Shown: one piece after another, positions 42,683 through 52,448 of the stretch | Numbering within the stretch: position 1 is the first letter of the stretch | Layout of the letters: each line of letters starts with the position of its first letter | Assembly (NCBI GenBank): GCA_012999515.1 | Contig: JABEEB010000001.1 | Coordinates: forward strand, 2,108,001 to 2,172,000 | Source of the DNA: Salifodinibacter halophilus | GTDB lineage: Bacteria > Pseudomonadota > Gammaproteobacteria > Nevskiales > Salinisphaeraceae | Length of the DNA stretch: 64,000 nt | Direction of reading: 5' to 3' | The notes under the pieces: generated by a model | What the model saw: only the letters and a program-made list of their open reading frames with translations | What the model was told of the DNA's origin: nothing | The model's database searches: none | Program-made: the position numbers and the translations under genes

Positions 42683-44047
42683 TCAATAAGCGAATTCGGT
42701 AAACACTGGATCGACCGATTCGCGCCAGCGCCCGTGATAGAGCGATAGCAGGTCATCCGCGGCCGTTGTCTCGCTGTCGGCGATGGCCTCCAGTTGTTTC
42801 AGGAACTGGGTTTCGTCGCGTTCGAATGAATCGAGGCGGGCCCGGCGCTCGAGCCCGCGGCGGGCGATCGCCAATACCTCGCGGGCGGTCGCAGCCAATG
42901 GTCGCCCGCGGAATGATGCGGCGAGACCGTCGACTGCGGCACGCTCGCGCAGATAGTGGCGTTCGTCGCGCGTGAAGTCGCGGCACAACTGCCAGGCTTC
43001 GTCGAGCGCCTGGCTGTCGTAACACAAGCCCGCCCATAAAGCCGGCAGCGCACACAGCCGTCCCCACGGGCCGCCATCGGCACCGCGCATTTCCATGAAA
43101 CGCTTCAATCGCACTTCCGGAAACAGGGTGGTCAGATGATCATCCCAATCCGATAACGTGGGATATTCACCAGGCAGCGCGGGTAGTTTGCCGGCCAGGA
43201 AGTCACGAAACGATTGCCCGGCCGCATCGAGATATTGCCCGTCGCGAAAGACGAAATACATCGGCACATCGAGCGCGTAGTCGACATAGCTTTCGAAGCC
43301 CATGTTCGACTCGAAGACCCAGTCGAGCATGCCAGAGCGGTCCGGATCGGTATCGGTCCAGATATGGCTGCGATAACTCTTGTAACCATTGGGTCGGCCC
43401 TCGGTGAATGGCGAATTCGCGAACAGGGCCGTTGCGATCGGCTGCAGCGCTAGACCGACTCGGAATTTCTTGATCATGTCGGCTTCCGAGCCATAGTCGA
43501 TATTGACCTGGACCGTCGAGGTTCGGAGCATCATGTCGAGGCCTAGCGAGCCGACTTTCGGCATGTAATCGCCCATGATTTTGTAGCGTTCGCGCGGCAT
43601 CCATGGACACTCATCGCGTGCCCATTTGGGTTGGAAACCGAGGCCGATCAGGCCGGCGCCGAGCTCGTCGCCGACCGCTTTGGCTTGATCGAGATGGGCG
43701 TTGACCTCGTTGCATGCCTCATGGATCGACTCCAGTGGCGCACCGGCCAGCTCCAGTTGTCCGCCGGGCTCCAGCGTAATGTGGCAGCCACCGGACTCGA
43801 GCGCGACGACGTCATCACCCTCGAACATCGGCGTCCAGCCGTACTCGGTGAGTCGCTGCAGGAAGGCGCTGATGCTGCGCTGACCGTAGAACGGCAGTGG
43901 TTGGAGGCTGTCGCGGTCGAACACGAACTTCTCGTGTTCGGTGCCCAGGCGCCAGCGGCTTGGTGGTTTGCAGCCCTCTTCGAAGTAATTGATGAGCTGG
44001 CGCCGGTCACTTATCGGTGCGCCACCAGATTTTGAGGGTGCGGACAT
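42683..44047 (-). CDS. gshA: Glutamate-cysteine ligase, plant/alphaproteobacterial type
   Basis: First step of glutathione synthesis. The 454-residue protein matches the class often called plant-type GCL and not the Escherichia coli GshA class: RLGTEHEKFVF, LEPGGQLELAGAPLESIHEACNEV, RTSTVQVNIDYGSEADMIKKFRV, PIATALFANSPF and RLKRFMEMRGADGGPWGRLCALPA are all recognisable. gshB is not in the window. It is a single minus-strand gene, divergent from ubiA. Confidence 0.93.
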   Translation of the reverse strand: MSAPSKSGGAPISDRRQLINYFEEGCKPPSRWRLGTEHEKFVFDRDSLQPLPFYGQRSISAFLQRLTEYGWTPMFEGDDVVALESGGCHITLEPGGQLELAGAPLESIHEACNEVNAHLDQAKAVGDELGAGLIGLGFQPKWARDECPWMPRERYKIMGDYMPKVGSLGLDMMLRTSTVQVNIDYGSEADMIKKFRVGLALQPIATALFANSPFTEGRPNGYKSYRSHIWTDTDPDRSGMLDWVFESNMGFESYVDYALDVPMYFVFRDGQYLDAAGQSFRDFLAGKLPALPGEYPTLSDWDDHLTTLFPEVRLKRFMEMRGADGGPWGRLCALPALWAGLCYDSQALDEAWQLCRDFTRDERHYLRERAAVDGLAASFRGRPLAATAREVLAIARRGLERRARLDSFERDETQFLKQLEAIADSETTAADDLLSLYHGRWRESVDPVFTEFAY

Positions 44048-44228
44048 GGCGAACTCCAGATGTTAAGCGACGACAGCTATACGCGCATCGCAATACGCTC
44101 TAGATGATAGCGACGCGCGTTGATTCAAGCGATTCATCTGGACGCCGCTAGCGGTCAAACTTTATGTCGACGCCAGTATGGCGACAAACATGATGGCTAG
44201 CACGCGAGACTTGAGCCACAATGGTCGT

Positions 44229-45095
44229 ATGTCGACGCTCGCATCCATCGCAGACCGCTATCTGCGGCTGACCCGTTTGAATAAGCCCATCGGTATTTTA
44301 TTGGTTGGTTGGCCCATGCTTTGGGCTCTGTGGTTGGCCGCCGATGGTCTGCCCAGTGCGTGGATACTGACCGTGTTCGTAATCGGCGCGATCTTGATGC
44401 GCTCGGCGGGTTGCGTGGTCAACGATTTTGCCGATCGCCGAATCGATGGCGGCGTTAAACGAACCCGCGAACGTCCGATTGCGACTGGTGAAGTGACGCC
44501 AGGCGAAGCGCTCGTGCTTTGTGGTGTGCTCTGTGTGTTGGCGTTTGCGTTGGTGCTGACGTTGAATGCCGTCACCATTGTGATGTCGCTCGTGGCCGTC
44601 GGGCTGGCGATGTTGTATCCGTTCACCAAGCGCCTGACGTTTTGGCCGCAGGCGTTTCTGGGCCTGGCTTTCGGCTGGGCCGTGCCGATGGCGTACACTG
44701 CTGTGATTGGAACCGTGCCGCTAAGCGGTTGGATACTTTTCGCCGCAACCCTGGTCTGGGCGCTGATCTACGATAGCTTCTATGCCATAGTCGACCGCGA
44801 CGACGACATCAAACTCGGTGTGAAGTCGACGGCTGTGCTTTGGGGACGCTTCGAGCTCGCGTTCATTGCATTGTTTCAGGTAATTTTTTTTGGCCTGCTG
44901 GTCGCAGTCGGTGTCGTTGTGGCGCTAGGCGCGGCATACTATGTCGGACTCGCCGTTGCCGCGGCCATGGCGGTCTATCATCAGTGGCTGACGCGGCATC
45001 GTGATCGCATGGCCTGTTTTCGCGCCTTCATGCAACATAATGTGATGGGCGGCATCATATTCGCCGGCATCGTCATCGCCCAGTTGCTGGGGTGA
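44229..45095 (+). CDS. ubiA: 4-hydroxybenzoate polyprenyltransferase
   Basis: Attaches the polyprenyl chain to 4-hydroxybenzoate in ubiquinone synthesis, in the inner membrane. It has eight to nine hydrophobic segments and both Asp-rich motifs: NDFADRRID and VDRDDDIKLGVKSTA. The usual YDTMYAMVDR motif reads YDSFYAIVDR. The frame is open from 44178, but the ATG at 44229 (MSTLASIADRYLRLTRLNKPIG) matches family starts and gives 288 residues; neither start has a strong ribosome-binding site. ubiC is not adjacent. Confidence 0.93.
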   Translation: MSTLASIADRYLRLTRLNKPIGILLVGWPMLWALWLAADGLPSAWILTVFVIGAILMRSAGCVVNDFADRRIDGGVKRTRERPIATGEVTPGEALVLCGVLCVLAFALVLTLNAVTIVMSLVAVGLAMLYPFTKRLTFWPQAFLGLAFGWAVPMAYTAVIGTVPLSGWILFAATLVWALIYDSFYAIVDRDDDIKLGVKSTAVLWGRFELAFIALFQVIFFGLLVAVGVVVALGAAYYVGLAVAAAMAVYHQWLTRHRDRMACFRAFMQHNVMGGIIFAGIVIAQLLG

Positions 45096-45190
45096 CAGGC
45101 TGGCCACAGCTGCCGGGCGTTGGCCCGGGTTTGGGCGGCTCGACCGCTTGTGTCGCCTTTTGGTAATCTGCAAGTAATGATCCTTGGAAC

Positions 45191-45216
45191 GGCCGTCCGC
45201 GCTGGACGGCCTTTTT
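45191..45216 (+). terminator. Strong intrinsic terminator just ahead of greA
   Basis: Perfect arms GGCCGTCC and GGACGGCC with loop GCGCT, then TTTTT, ending 15 bases before the greA ATG and about 95 bases after ubiA. It can end ubiA transcripts. If the greA promoter lies upstream, it is a leader terminator like that of Escherichia coli greA, which yields the GraL RNAs. Confidence 0.9.
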
Positions 45217-45231
45217 GATTGAAGCGTTTTT

Positions 45232-45714
45232 ATGGACAAGACACCATTAACCGAATCGGGCGCGGAAGCCCTTCGCGCCGAATTGAAGCGTCTCAAGCAG
45301 ACAGAGCGCCCGCGTATCGTGGCCGCCATCGAGGAAGCGCGTGCGCACGGCGATCTGAAAGAGAACGCCGAATACCATGCGGCCAAGGAAGAACAAGGGT
45401 TCAACGAGGATCGGATCGCCGACCTGGAACGAAAAATCGCCTCGGCGCAGATCATCAACGTGGTCCAGGCGGGCGAGCAGGCCGGCGATCGAATCGTGTT
45501 CGGCGCCACCGTCCAGTTGGCTGACGAGAATTCGGGTGACGAATTCGCTTACCAGATCGTTGGCGAGGATGAGGCCGATATCAAATCGGGCCTTTTATCA
45601 TTCGCCACACCTATCGCCCGCGCACTGATCGGTAAATCCGAGGGTGATGTGGTCGATGTTGATGTGCCGGGCGGTCAGCGAACGTTGGAAATACTGGCGG
45701 TCAAGTACGTCTGA
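45232..45714 (+). CDS. greA: Transcription elongation factor GreA
   Basis: Stimulates RNA cleavage by backtracked RNA polymerase. The 160-residue protein has the N-terminal coiled-coil finger with the acidic tip and the [20 protein letters not shown] signature, and the C-terminal FKBP-like domain with [15 protein letters not shown]. It heads the conserved greA-yhbY-rlmE-ftsH block; elsewhere it often follows carB, which here lies 9 kb upstream. Confidence 0.97.
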   Translation: MDKTPLTESGAEALRAELKRLKQTERPRIVAAIEEARAHGDLKENAEYHAAKEEQGFNEDRIADLERKIASAQIINVVQAGEQAGDRIVFGATVQLADENSGDEFAYQIVGEDEADIKSGLLSFATPIARALIGKSEGDVVDVDVPGGQRTLEILAVKYV

Positions 45715-45746
45715 TCCCCGTGTTTTGTACCGGGCGCCAGAGTCTT

Positions 45747-46046
45747 TTACGGCGAATCGTCATCCGCTGTTTCGTCCGGGTTGGGTCGATAGAGCGTCGC
45801 GGTATGGCCGATTCGCTGCACGCATTCGGCATCGACCCGCGCACAGGCGTCATCGACTAATGTCCGACGCGTCGCGCGGTCGGGTGCATCAACGCGGATT
45901 TTGACCAGTTCGTGTGCGCTGAGTGTGGCGTCCAGTTCAGCGACGACCGCGTCGCTCATGCCGGCGGCGCCGGCGCGAACGAGGGGTTTGAGATGGTGGG
46001 CCCGGCGCTTCAATGCGCGTCGATCGGGTTGTTGTTCGTTTGCCAT
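45747..46046 (-). CDS. yhbY: CRS1-YhbY domain RNA-binding protein
   Basis: Small ribosome-assembly-associated RNA-binding protein; the family binds pre-50S particles. The 99-residue protein has RRALKRRAHHLKPLVRAGAAGMS (in place of the usual GxxG stretch), ELDATLSAHELVKIRVD and IGHTATLYR, the standard CRM layout. It is divergent from rlmE with 42 bases between starts, the same arrangement as in Escherichia coli. Confidence 0.92.
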   Translation of the reverse strand: MANEQQPDRRALKRRAHHLKPLVRAGAAGMSDAVVAELDATLSAHELVKIRVDAPDRATRRTLVDDACARVDAECVQRIGHTATLYRPNPDETADDDSP

Positions 46047-46088
46047 TATCGTGATCTATGAGATTTGTGCTTGGTGAGTATAGAGGCA

Positions 46089-46730
46089 GTGTCTAAGCGA
46101 CGCGGCAACAACGCGTGGCTGAACCGTCAACGCGCCGATCCTTATGTCGCGAAGGCGCACACTGACGGGTATCGCGCACGCTCGGCCTACAAGCTGGCGC
46201 AACTCGACGAGCGTGATGATCTGCTCGCGGGTGTTGGTTGTGTTGTCGACCTCGGGGCCGCGCCCGGCGCTTGGAGTCAGTACTGTCGGCGGCGAGTGCC
46301 CTCGGCCCGAGTGCTGGCGCTGGACAGACTGGCGATCGAGCCGATTGACGGTGTCGAGATTCTGAGTGGGGATTTTACCAGCGACGATACGCTACATCGC
46401 TTATTAGCGACATTTGGCGATGCTCGCCCCGATCTTGTACTTTCGGATATGGCCCCCAATGTCTCCGGTGTTAAATCGGTCGATCAAGCGGCGATCATGG
46501 ATCTCGCTGAGTTGACTCTGGATTATTGTGAGCGTGTGCTGGCGGATGGCGGCAATGCGGTTATCAAGGTGTTTCAGGGGGCCGGGTTTGACGCCCTCGT
46601 CGGCTCGGCTCGGCGATGTTTCAAACAGGTCACGGTCCGCAAGCCCGATGCTTCGCGTGATGCAAGCGCCGAAGTATATTTGGTGGGCCGTAGTTGGTGT
46701 GGTGTCCGTCAGGAATCGTCGGACGTATGA
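46089..46730 (+). CDS. rlmE: 23S rRNA (uridine-2'-O)-methyltransferase RlmE
   Basis: Methylates U2552 in the A loop of 23S rRNA (also called FtsJ/RrmJ). The protein starts SKRRGNNAWLNRQRADPYVAKA, has the SAM motif VVDLGAAPGAWSQY and the catalytic residues in SDMAPNVSGV and VIKVFQGAGFD. The GTG at 46089, preceded by AGAGG at close spacing, matches family starts (213 residues); the frame is open from 46065. The product precedes ftsH as in Escherichia coli. Confidence 0.94.
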   Translation: MSKRRGNNAWLNRQRADPYVAKAHTDGYRARSAYKLAQLDERDDLLAGVGCVVDLGAAPGAWSQYCRRRVPSARVLALDRLAIEPIDGVEILSGDFTSDDTLHRLLATFGDARPDLVLSDMAPNVSGVKSVDQAAIMDLAELTLDYCERVLADGGNAVIKVFQGAGFDALVGSARRCFKQVTVRKPDASRDASAEVYLVGRSWCGVRQESSDV

Positions 46731-46743
46731 ACGACGGGGCCGT

Positions 46744-46749
46744 TACAAT
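46744..46749 (+). promoter_or_regulatory. Candidate -10 box of ftsH
   Basis: TACAAT after CGT, 50 bases before the ftsH start in the rlmE-ftsH gap; similar TTACAAT strings precede dapA and tRNA-Ser. The upstream CGGACG at 18 bases is only a half match to a -35 box. Confidence 0.35.
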
Positions 46750-46798
46750 GCGGTCCAACGATTTTGCATCGGTCGCGTAAGCGGCCGGGGATTTTAGA

Positions 46799-48760
46799 TT
46801 GAACGAACTTGCCAAGAATCTGCTGCTCTGGGTTGTCATCGCGCTGGTGCTGATGACCGTGTTCTCGAGCTTCGCGCCGTCGACCTCCAGCGGGAACAAG
46901 ATTGCCTATTCGAACTTTTTGGCCAAAGTCAAAAGTAACGAGGTGTCGCAGGTCAAAATCAGCGGCAAGGATATCGAGGGTAGCTTTAGCTCCGGTCGTT
47001 CGTTTTCCACGGTCAGCCCCGAGACCAATAACGAAGCGATGATCGGCACGTTGATGGATCACAACGTTGAAATCGTTGGTGAGCCGGCCGACAGCGGGTC
47101 GTTTTTCAAGCAGATCCTCATTTCTTGGTTCCCGTTCCTGCTTCTGATTGGCGTGTGGATCTATTTCATGCGCCAGATGCAAGGCGGCGGCGGGGGCCGC
47201 GGTGCCATGTCGTTCGGCAAATCCAAGGCCAAACAAATGGCGCCGGAAGACGTGAAGATGCGCTTCGCGGACGTGGCCGGGGTCGAAGAAGCCAAAACCG
47301 AAGTGCAGGAGTTGGTTGAGTTCTTGTCCGAGCCATCCAAATTTCAGCGCGTTGGCGGTCAGATTCCGCGTGGTGTGCTGATGGTCGGCTCGCCGGGAAC
47401 GGGTAAGACAATGCTCGCGCGCGCGATCGCGGGCGAGGCTGGCGTGCCGTTTTTCTCGATTTCCGGTTCGGATTTCGTCGAGATGTTCGTCGGCGTGGGC
47501 GCCTCCCGAGTGCGCGACATGTTTGAGCAGGCCAAAAAACAGGCGCCCTGCATCATTTTTGTTGACGAACTGGACGCGGTCGGCCGCCAGCGCGGTGCTG
47601 GTATGGGCGGTGGCCACGACGAGCGCGAGCAGACGCTCAACCAGATGCTGGTCGAGATGGATGGTTTCGAGGGCAATGAAGGCGTGATCGTGATCGCGGC
47701 TACCAACCGCCCGGATGTGCTCGATCCTGCACTGCTGCGCCCCGGGCGCTTCGACCGCCAGGTGGTGGTGCCGCTGCCCGATGTGCGTGGTCGCGAGCAG
47801 ATCCTGAATGTGCACATGAAGGATGTGCCCATTCAGAACGGCGTCAATACGTCGATTCTGGCACGCGGTACGCCGGGCTTTTCCGGTGCGGATCTGGCCA
47901 ATCTGGTCAATGAAGCCGCGCTGTTCGCCGCGCGTGCCGACCATGAGAAAGTCTCGCAGGACGATTTCGAGCGGGCCAAAGACAAGATCCTGATGGGCGC
48001 CGAGCGCAAGTCCATGGTCATGACCGAGGACGAGAAAAAGCTGACGGCTTATCACGAATCCGGTCACGCTATTATCGGTTTGTCGGTGCCACAGCACGAC
48101 CCGGTTCATAAGGTCACGATCGTGCCGCGCGGGCAAGCGATGGGCGTCACCATGTTTCTGCCGGAAGAAGACCGCTACAGCTATTCGCGCCAGCGGCTGA
48201 TCAGCCAGATCTGTTCGCTCTACGGTGGACGCCTGGCCGAAGAGATCATCTTTGGCAAGGAAGCCGTGACCACCGGCGCCTCCAACGATATCGAGCGTGT
48301 CACCGAGATCGCCAATAATATGGTGACCAAGTGGGGGCTATCCGAACGGATGGGGCCGATCACGTATCACAATGATGACGATCAGCCGTTTCTCGGTAAG
48401 TCGGCGGCTCAGTCGAACACGGTCTCCGACGAGACCACGCATGCCATCGACGTCGAAGTGCGGCGGATTATCGACGAGTGCTACGAGCGTGCCCGGGAAA
48501 TCCTGGAAAACAGCATGCCCAAGCTGCATCTGATGGCCGATGCGTTGATGAAATACGAAACCATCGACCGCAAGCAGATCGATCGCATCATGAACGAGGA
48601 GGATCCGGGGCCGCCACAGGACTGGATCGACAATCCCGGGTCCGATGGTGGCAATGGCAGCGGCGGTGCCGGTGCTGAAGCCGGGGGGCGCGCTTCGGAG
48701 CCAAAACCGGACTCTTCAGACGTGCCAAGCCCCGCGCAGAATCGGCACCGGCTCCACTGA
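46799..48760 (+). CDS. ftsH: ATP-dependent zinc metalloprotease FtsH
   Basis: Membrane-anchored hexameric AAA protease that degrades sigma-32, LpxC and damaged membrane proteins. The 653-residue protein has two membrane helices (about 7-25 and 104-124), Walker A GSPGTGKT at 197-204, the [13 protein letters not shown] region, the second region of homology [20 protein letters not shown] and the zinc motif HESGH at 419-423. The start is a TTG giving [11 protein letters not shown], matching the family. The C-terminus is a Gly/Pro-rich tail. folP starts three bases after its stop. Confidence 0.97.
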   Translation: MNELAKNLLLWVVIALVLMTVFSSFAPSTSSGNKIAYSNFLAKVKSNEVSQVKISGKDIEGSFSSGRSFSTVSPETNNEAMIGTLMDHNVEIVGEPADSGSFFKQILISWFPFLLLIGVWIYFMRQMQGGGGGRGAMSFGKSKAKQMAPEDVKMRFADVAGVEEAKTEVQELVEFLSEPSKFQRVGGQIPRGVLMVGSPGTGKTMLARAIAGEAGVPFFSISGSDFVEMFVGVGASRVRDMFEQAKKQAPCIIFVDELDAVGRQRGAGMGGGHDEREQTLNQMLVEMDGFEGNEGVIVIAATNRPDVLDPALLRPGRFDRQVVVPLPDVRGREQILNVHMKDVPIQNGVNTSILARGTPGFSGADLANLVNEAALFAARADHEKVSQDDFERAKDKILMGAERKSMVMTEDEKKLTAYHESGHAIIGLSVPQHDPVHKVTIVPRGQAMGVTMFLPEEDRYSYSRQRLISQICSLYGGRLAEEIIFGKEAVTTGASNDIERVTEIANNMVTKWGLSERMGPITYHNDDDQPFLGKSAAQSNTVSDETTHAIDVEVRRIIDECYERAREILENSMPKLHLMADALMKYETIDRKQIDRIMNEEDPGPPQDWIDNPGSDGGNGSGGAGAEAGGRASEPKPDSSDVPSPAQNRHRLH

Positions 48761-48763
48761 CTG

Positions 48764-49675
48764 GTGGCAATCAACCGAACCGGCGGGTCGGTGGTCTCTG
48801 GCCCGTCGGGTGCCGAAATATCGGTCATACCATGGCTGGCCGGCCCAGCCGAGCGCGGGCTTGATCTTGGCCGGGCGGCGGTCATGGGGGTGTTGAACGT
48901 CACCCCCGACTCATTCTCGGACGGCGGCCAGCATTATCAGCCCGCCAACGCGGTGTCTCGGGCGTTAGCCATGGAGAATGAAGGCGCCCGCGTGATTGAT
49001 ATTGGCGCGGAATCGACCCGGCCAGGCGCCGAGCCTATGTCTGCCGCGACACAGATCGAACGGTTGGCGCCGGTGCTGCGTGAGCTTCGCCCGGCAACCG
49101 ACTGTTTCATTTCCGTCGACACCAGCGAGCCCGCGGTTATCGATGCGGTGGCTGAGCTGGGTGCCGATATGGTTAATGACGTACGCGGACTACGTGTGCC
49201 GGGCGCTATCGACGCTGTTGCGCGCCACGAGTTGGCGGTCTGTGTCAGTCACATGCAAGGCGAGCCTGTTTCCATGCAACAGGCGCCGCAGTACGATGAC
49301 GTCGTCGCCGACGTTGCAGATTATCTGGCCGCGCGCGTCGACGAATGCGTGGCGGCCGGTGTTCGCTCGGATCGCCTATGTGTGGACCCAGGGTTTGGTT
49401 TCGGTAAGACGCGTGCGCACAATATAGCTATGTTGCAATCGGTTGCGCAGTTTGGCGTTAAGGGGCGGCCCATTCTGCTCGGGGTCTCTCGTAAGTCGAT
49501 GTTTGCGCGCATCTTCGACGACGACAGCCACGACGCGCGGGTCAATGGCAGTTTGGCCAGCGCTGTTTGGGCTGTATCGCAAGGGGTGGCCATCGTGCGT
49601 GCACACGACGTGCGCGCGACCGTGCAGGTTTGTCAGTTGGCCGACGCGCTGGCCAGTGACAGCGTGTCGAGCTGA
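48764..49675 (+). CDS. folP: Dihydropteroate synthase
   Basis: Joins p-aminobenzoate to the pterin in folate synthesis; target of sulfonamides. The 303-residue TIM barrel has MGVLNVTPDSFSDGG, DIGAESTRPGA, VDPGFGFGKT and GVSRKS. The first 25 residues or so form an extra N-terminal segment before the core. The start is GTG at 48764. Its stop shares one base with the glmM start (TGATG). Confidence 0.96.
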   Translation: MAINRTGGSVVSGPSGAEISVIPWLAGPAERGLDLGRAAVMGVLNVTPDSFSDGGQHYQPANAVSRALAMENEGARVIDIGAESTRPGAEPMSAATQIERLAPVLRELRPATDCFISVDTSEPAVIDAVAELGADMVNDVRGLRVPGAIDAVARHELAVCVSHMQGEPVSMQQAPQYDDVVADVADYLAARVDECVAAGVRSDRLCVDPGFGFGKTRAHNIAMLQSVAQFGVKGRPILLGVSRKSMFARIFDDDSHDARVNGSLASAVWAVSQGVAIVRAHDVRATVQVCQLADALASDSVSS

Positions 49676-51051
49676 TGGGCGAATCGATTTTCGGTACGGA
49701 CGGTATCCGGGGGCGTGTCGGTAGCGAGCCGATGACGCCGGATTTTGCGCTTCGGCTTGGGTTCGCGGCTGGCAGTGTCTTGCTCGCCGAAAACTATGGC
49801 GCAACCGATGACATGCAGCCGTGTGTGTTGATCGGTAAGGACACGCGTTTGTCGGGCGACATGCTGGAATCGGCGCTCGAATCGGGATTCGCCGCCGCAG
49901 GCGTGGATGTGCTGCTCGTGGGAACGCTGCCCACGCCTGGTATCGCGCATCTTACGCGCACCTATCGCGCCGCGGCTGGGTTGGTCATCAGTGCTTCGCA
50001 CAATCCTCATTACGACAACGGATTTAAGTTTTTCTCGCCGCGTGGCCAGAAGCTTTCGGATGCGATTGAAAGCCGTATCGCAGCGGCATTGGACCAGCCG
50101 TTAGCCTGCGTGCCCTCGGGTAAGCTCGGGCGTGCCAGCCGCGTGGATAGCGCGGCTGGACGTTATGTCGAATTTTGTAAATCCACCGCGCGTCTCGATC
50201 TGGCTGGCCTGCGTGGTCTGAAGTTGGTCGTTGACTGCGCTAATGGCGCGATGTGTCATGTCGCGCCTTCGGTTTTCCGGGAGCTAAACGCCGAAGTCAA
50301 AGAGATCGCCACCGAGCCCGACGGCCAAAACATCAACCGCGAGTGTGGCTCGACAAACCCTGAAGGGCTTGCGAGCGCGGTAATCGATGAAGGTGCCGAC
50401 GTCGGCATCGCGTTCGATGGCGATGGTGATCGCTGTATCATGATTGATCATTGCGGTCGCGTTATCGACGGTGATGACCTGCTCTATGTCATTGCCGCAG
50501 CTCGACATGCCAGAGGTGCTCTGCGTGGCCCGGTCGTCGGAACAGTCATGACCAATCTGGGTGTGGTCCAGGCGTTTGAGCGGGCTGGCATTGATTTTGA
50601 GCGGGCCCCAGTGGGCGATCGCTATGTTTTTGAACGGCTCGAAGCCAACGGTGGTGAGGTCGGTGGCGAGGCCTCCGGCCATGTCCTGTGTTTGGATCGT
50701 GCGACGACCGGCGACGGAGTGGTCACCGCGTTACAGACACTGGCCATCATGATTGGCTGTGGTCGCAGCCTGGCGGATTTGACCGCCGGTCTTGTCCACC
50801 ACCCAAACGCGCTAGTCAACGTCGAGCTCGCACCGGGCGAGGCCGATCGACTGATGCAGCATCCGCAGGTGTTGGCTGACATCGAGCGCGCGGAAGCCGC
50901 GTTCGAGGGTGCCGGTCGCGTGTTGCTGCGAGCCTCGGGCACGGAGCACAAGTTGCGCGTGATGGTGGAAGGTCCTGATCAGGATAAGGTATACTGGTGG
51001 GCTAACGAGCTAGCGGCGGGCGTGCGCGGCCAAGCAGCGCACGGCGTCTGA
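49675..51051 (+). CDS. glmM: Phosphoglucosamine mutase
   Basis: Converts glucosamine-6-phosphate to glucosamine-1-phosphate for peptidoglycan and lipopolysaccharide. The 458-residue protein starts FGTDGIRG, has the phosphoserine loop VISASHNPHYDNG (Ser108), the metal loop FDGDGDR and the sugar-binding GEASGH. It is coupled to folP by overlapping stop and start codons, the standard folP-glmM pair. Confidence 0.97.
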   Translation: MGESIFGTDGIRGRVGSEPMTPDFALRLGFAAGSVLLAENYGATDDMQPCVLIGKDTRLSGDMLESALESGFAAAGVDVLLVGTLPTPGIAHLTRTYRAAAGLVISASHNPHYDNGFKFFSPRGQKLSDAIESRIAAALDQPLACVPSGKLGRASRVDSAAGRYVEFCKSTARLDLAGLRGLKLVVDCANGAMCHVAPSVFRELNAEVKEIATEPDGQNINRECGSTNPEGLASAVIDEGADVGIAFDGDGDRCIMIDHCGRVIDGDDLLYVIAAARHARGALRGPVVGTVMTNLGVVQAFERAGIDFERAPVGDRYVFERLEANGGEVGGEASGHVLCLDRATTGDGVVTALQTLAIMIGCGRSLADLTAGLVHHPNALVNVELAPGEADRLMQHPQVLADIERAEAAFEGAGRVLLRASGTEHKLRVMVEGPDQDKVYWWANELAAGVRGQAAHGV

Positions 51052-51117
51052 AGATGCTACTTGCGTGTCTGTTCGCCGCCATCTGAATCCGCAAGTTCCA
51101 ATCCAAAGGGGTCCGAC

Positions 51118-51897
51118 ATGAAGCGTGGCTCGCTGGTTATCGGCAACTGGAAAATGAACGGCAGTGCGTCCGAGGTCGATCATTTTGCGGCGGCGCTCAA
51201 AGGCGCCGAACAACTGCCGTGTGAAGTCGGCGTCTGCGTGCCGTTTGTCTATATCGAGCGTATGGCGCGTGCGGTCGCCGGCAGCCAGGTTGTCGTGGGT
51301 GGTCAGGATGTGGCCGACCGCGTGGATCCTGGTGCACTGACCGGTGCGGTTAATGCGCGCATGTTAGGCGATGTTGGCGCGGGCGACGTCATTGTGGGGC
51401 ATTCCGAGCGGCGTAGTGAATACGGCGAAACCGACCAAAACATTGTTGCTAAGGTCGGCGCGGCACTCGAAGCGGGGGTGCGGCCGATTGTATGTGTGGG
51501 CGAAACCAAGCAGCAACGCGACGCGGGTCATTTCCAGCAGGTCGTGGATGCTCAGCTCGACGCGGTTTTGTCCTCTTTTGAGAGCCGTGAGTTGGCGTCG
51601 CTGGTAGTGGCTTACGAGCCGGTATGGGCGATTGGGACCGGTGATACTGCTACGCCGGAAGAGGCCGAAGAGGCGCACAGCCATATTCGTGGCCGCGTAG
51701 CCGCGTACAATTCCGAGCTGGCCGACGGCTGCCGGATCATCTATGGCGGTAGTGTCAAACCGGATAACGCGGCCGACATTTTCCGCCAGGACAACGTGGA
51801 TGGCGCGCTGGTTGGCGGTGCTTCACTCAATTATGATTCGTTCGCCGCGATCGCAGCCGCTAGCGTCGAGGCAGAGCAACAAAACAAAACTGGCTGA
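51118..51897 (+). CDS. tpiA: Triose-phosphate isomerase
   Basis: Interconverts dihydroxyacetone phosphate and glyceraldehyde-3-phosphate. The 259-residue barrel has NWKMNG with the catalytic Lys, VGHSERR with the catalytic His, AYEPVWAIGTG with the catalytic Glu and the phosphate loop YGGSVKPDNA. The ATG at 51118 follows an AAAGGGG ribosome-binding site; the upstream open frame to 51061 is not used. The glmM-tpiA-secG order occurs in Pseudomonas-like gammaproteobacteria. Confidence 0.97.
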   Translation: MKRGSLVIGNWKMNGSASEVDHFAAALKGAEQLPCEVGVCVPFVYIERMARAVAGSQVVVGGQDVADRVDPGALTGAVNARMLGDVGAGDVIVGHSERRSEYGETDQNIVAKVGAALEAGVRPIVCVGETKQQRDAGHFQQVVDAQLDAVLSSFESRELASLVVAYEPVWAIGTGDTATPEEAEEAHSHIRGRVAAYNSELADGCRIIYGGSVKPDNAADIFRQDNVDGALVGGASLNYDSFAAIAAASVEAEQQNKTG

Positions 51898-51908
51898 CCG
51901 ACTCCTAT

Positions 51909-52433
51909 ATGTTGTATTCGATCCTGGTCACGACGCAGGTCGTGGTTGCTTTGAGTTTAGTTGGCCTGATACTGCTCCAGCATGGCAAGGGTGCCGATGC
52001 GGGTGCGGCTTTCGGCAGCGGTGCGTCGGGCACCGTCTTCGGCGCCAAGGGCAGCGCTAATTTCATGAGTCGGGCGACAGCCGGTTTGGCTATCGCCTTT
52101 TTTGCACTGAGTCTGACGTTGGCGTATCTGGTCAATGCCGGAAGTACGGGTGGTTCCAGTGTGACCAGCAGCTTGCCGGCACAGACTGCCAATCCGGCCG
52201 AGACGAAAAAGGATGGCAGCAACTCAGGCGACAAGAACTCGAACTCTGGTTCGTCAAACGAGTCGCAGAAAAACGATGAGGCCGCCGCTGGAAGCGAGGG
52301 TGGCGAATCGGGCGGCGATTCGGGTAAAATGACGGCGCCGCCAGCGCCGGCTGATGACAAATCAGACGTCGATGCGCCGTCAGACACCCAAGCGGGCCAG
52401 TCAGGCGGAGATGACAATGGCCAAGGCCATTAA
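51909..52433 (+). CDS. secG: Protein translocase subunit SecG with long acidic tail
   Basis: Small subunit of SecYEG in the inner membrane. Two membrane helices (about 3-22 and 52-72) flank the conserved cytoplasmic loop GKGADAGAAFGSGASGTVFG. The remaining 90 or so residues are low-complexity Ser, Asn, Asp, Glu and Gly, making the protein 174 residues compared with about 110 in Escherichia coli. tRNA-Leu starts 15 bases after its stop. Confidence 0.94.
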   Translation: MLYSILVTTQVVVALSLVGLILLQHGKGADAGAAFGSGASGTVFGAKGSANFMSRATAGLAIAFFALSLTLAYLVNAGSTGGSSVTSSLPAQTANPAETKKDGSNSGDKNSNSGSSNESQKNDEAAAGSEGGESGGDSGKMTAPPAPADDKSDVDAPSDTQAGQSGGDDNGQGH

Positions 52434-52448
52434 GTAGTGATACAATGC

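Noticed and set aside
46709-48136. 475-residue open frame antisense to ftsH
   Set aside because: It is the mirror of the highly conserved ftsH coding sequence in a GC-rich genome; His- and Arg-rich without any domain signs.
52441-52446. TACAAT as a promoter -10 box for tRNA-Leu
   Set aside because: Only two bases separate it from the mature tRNA, so transcription would begin inside the tRNA; co-transcription with secG is more likely.
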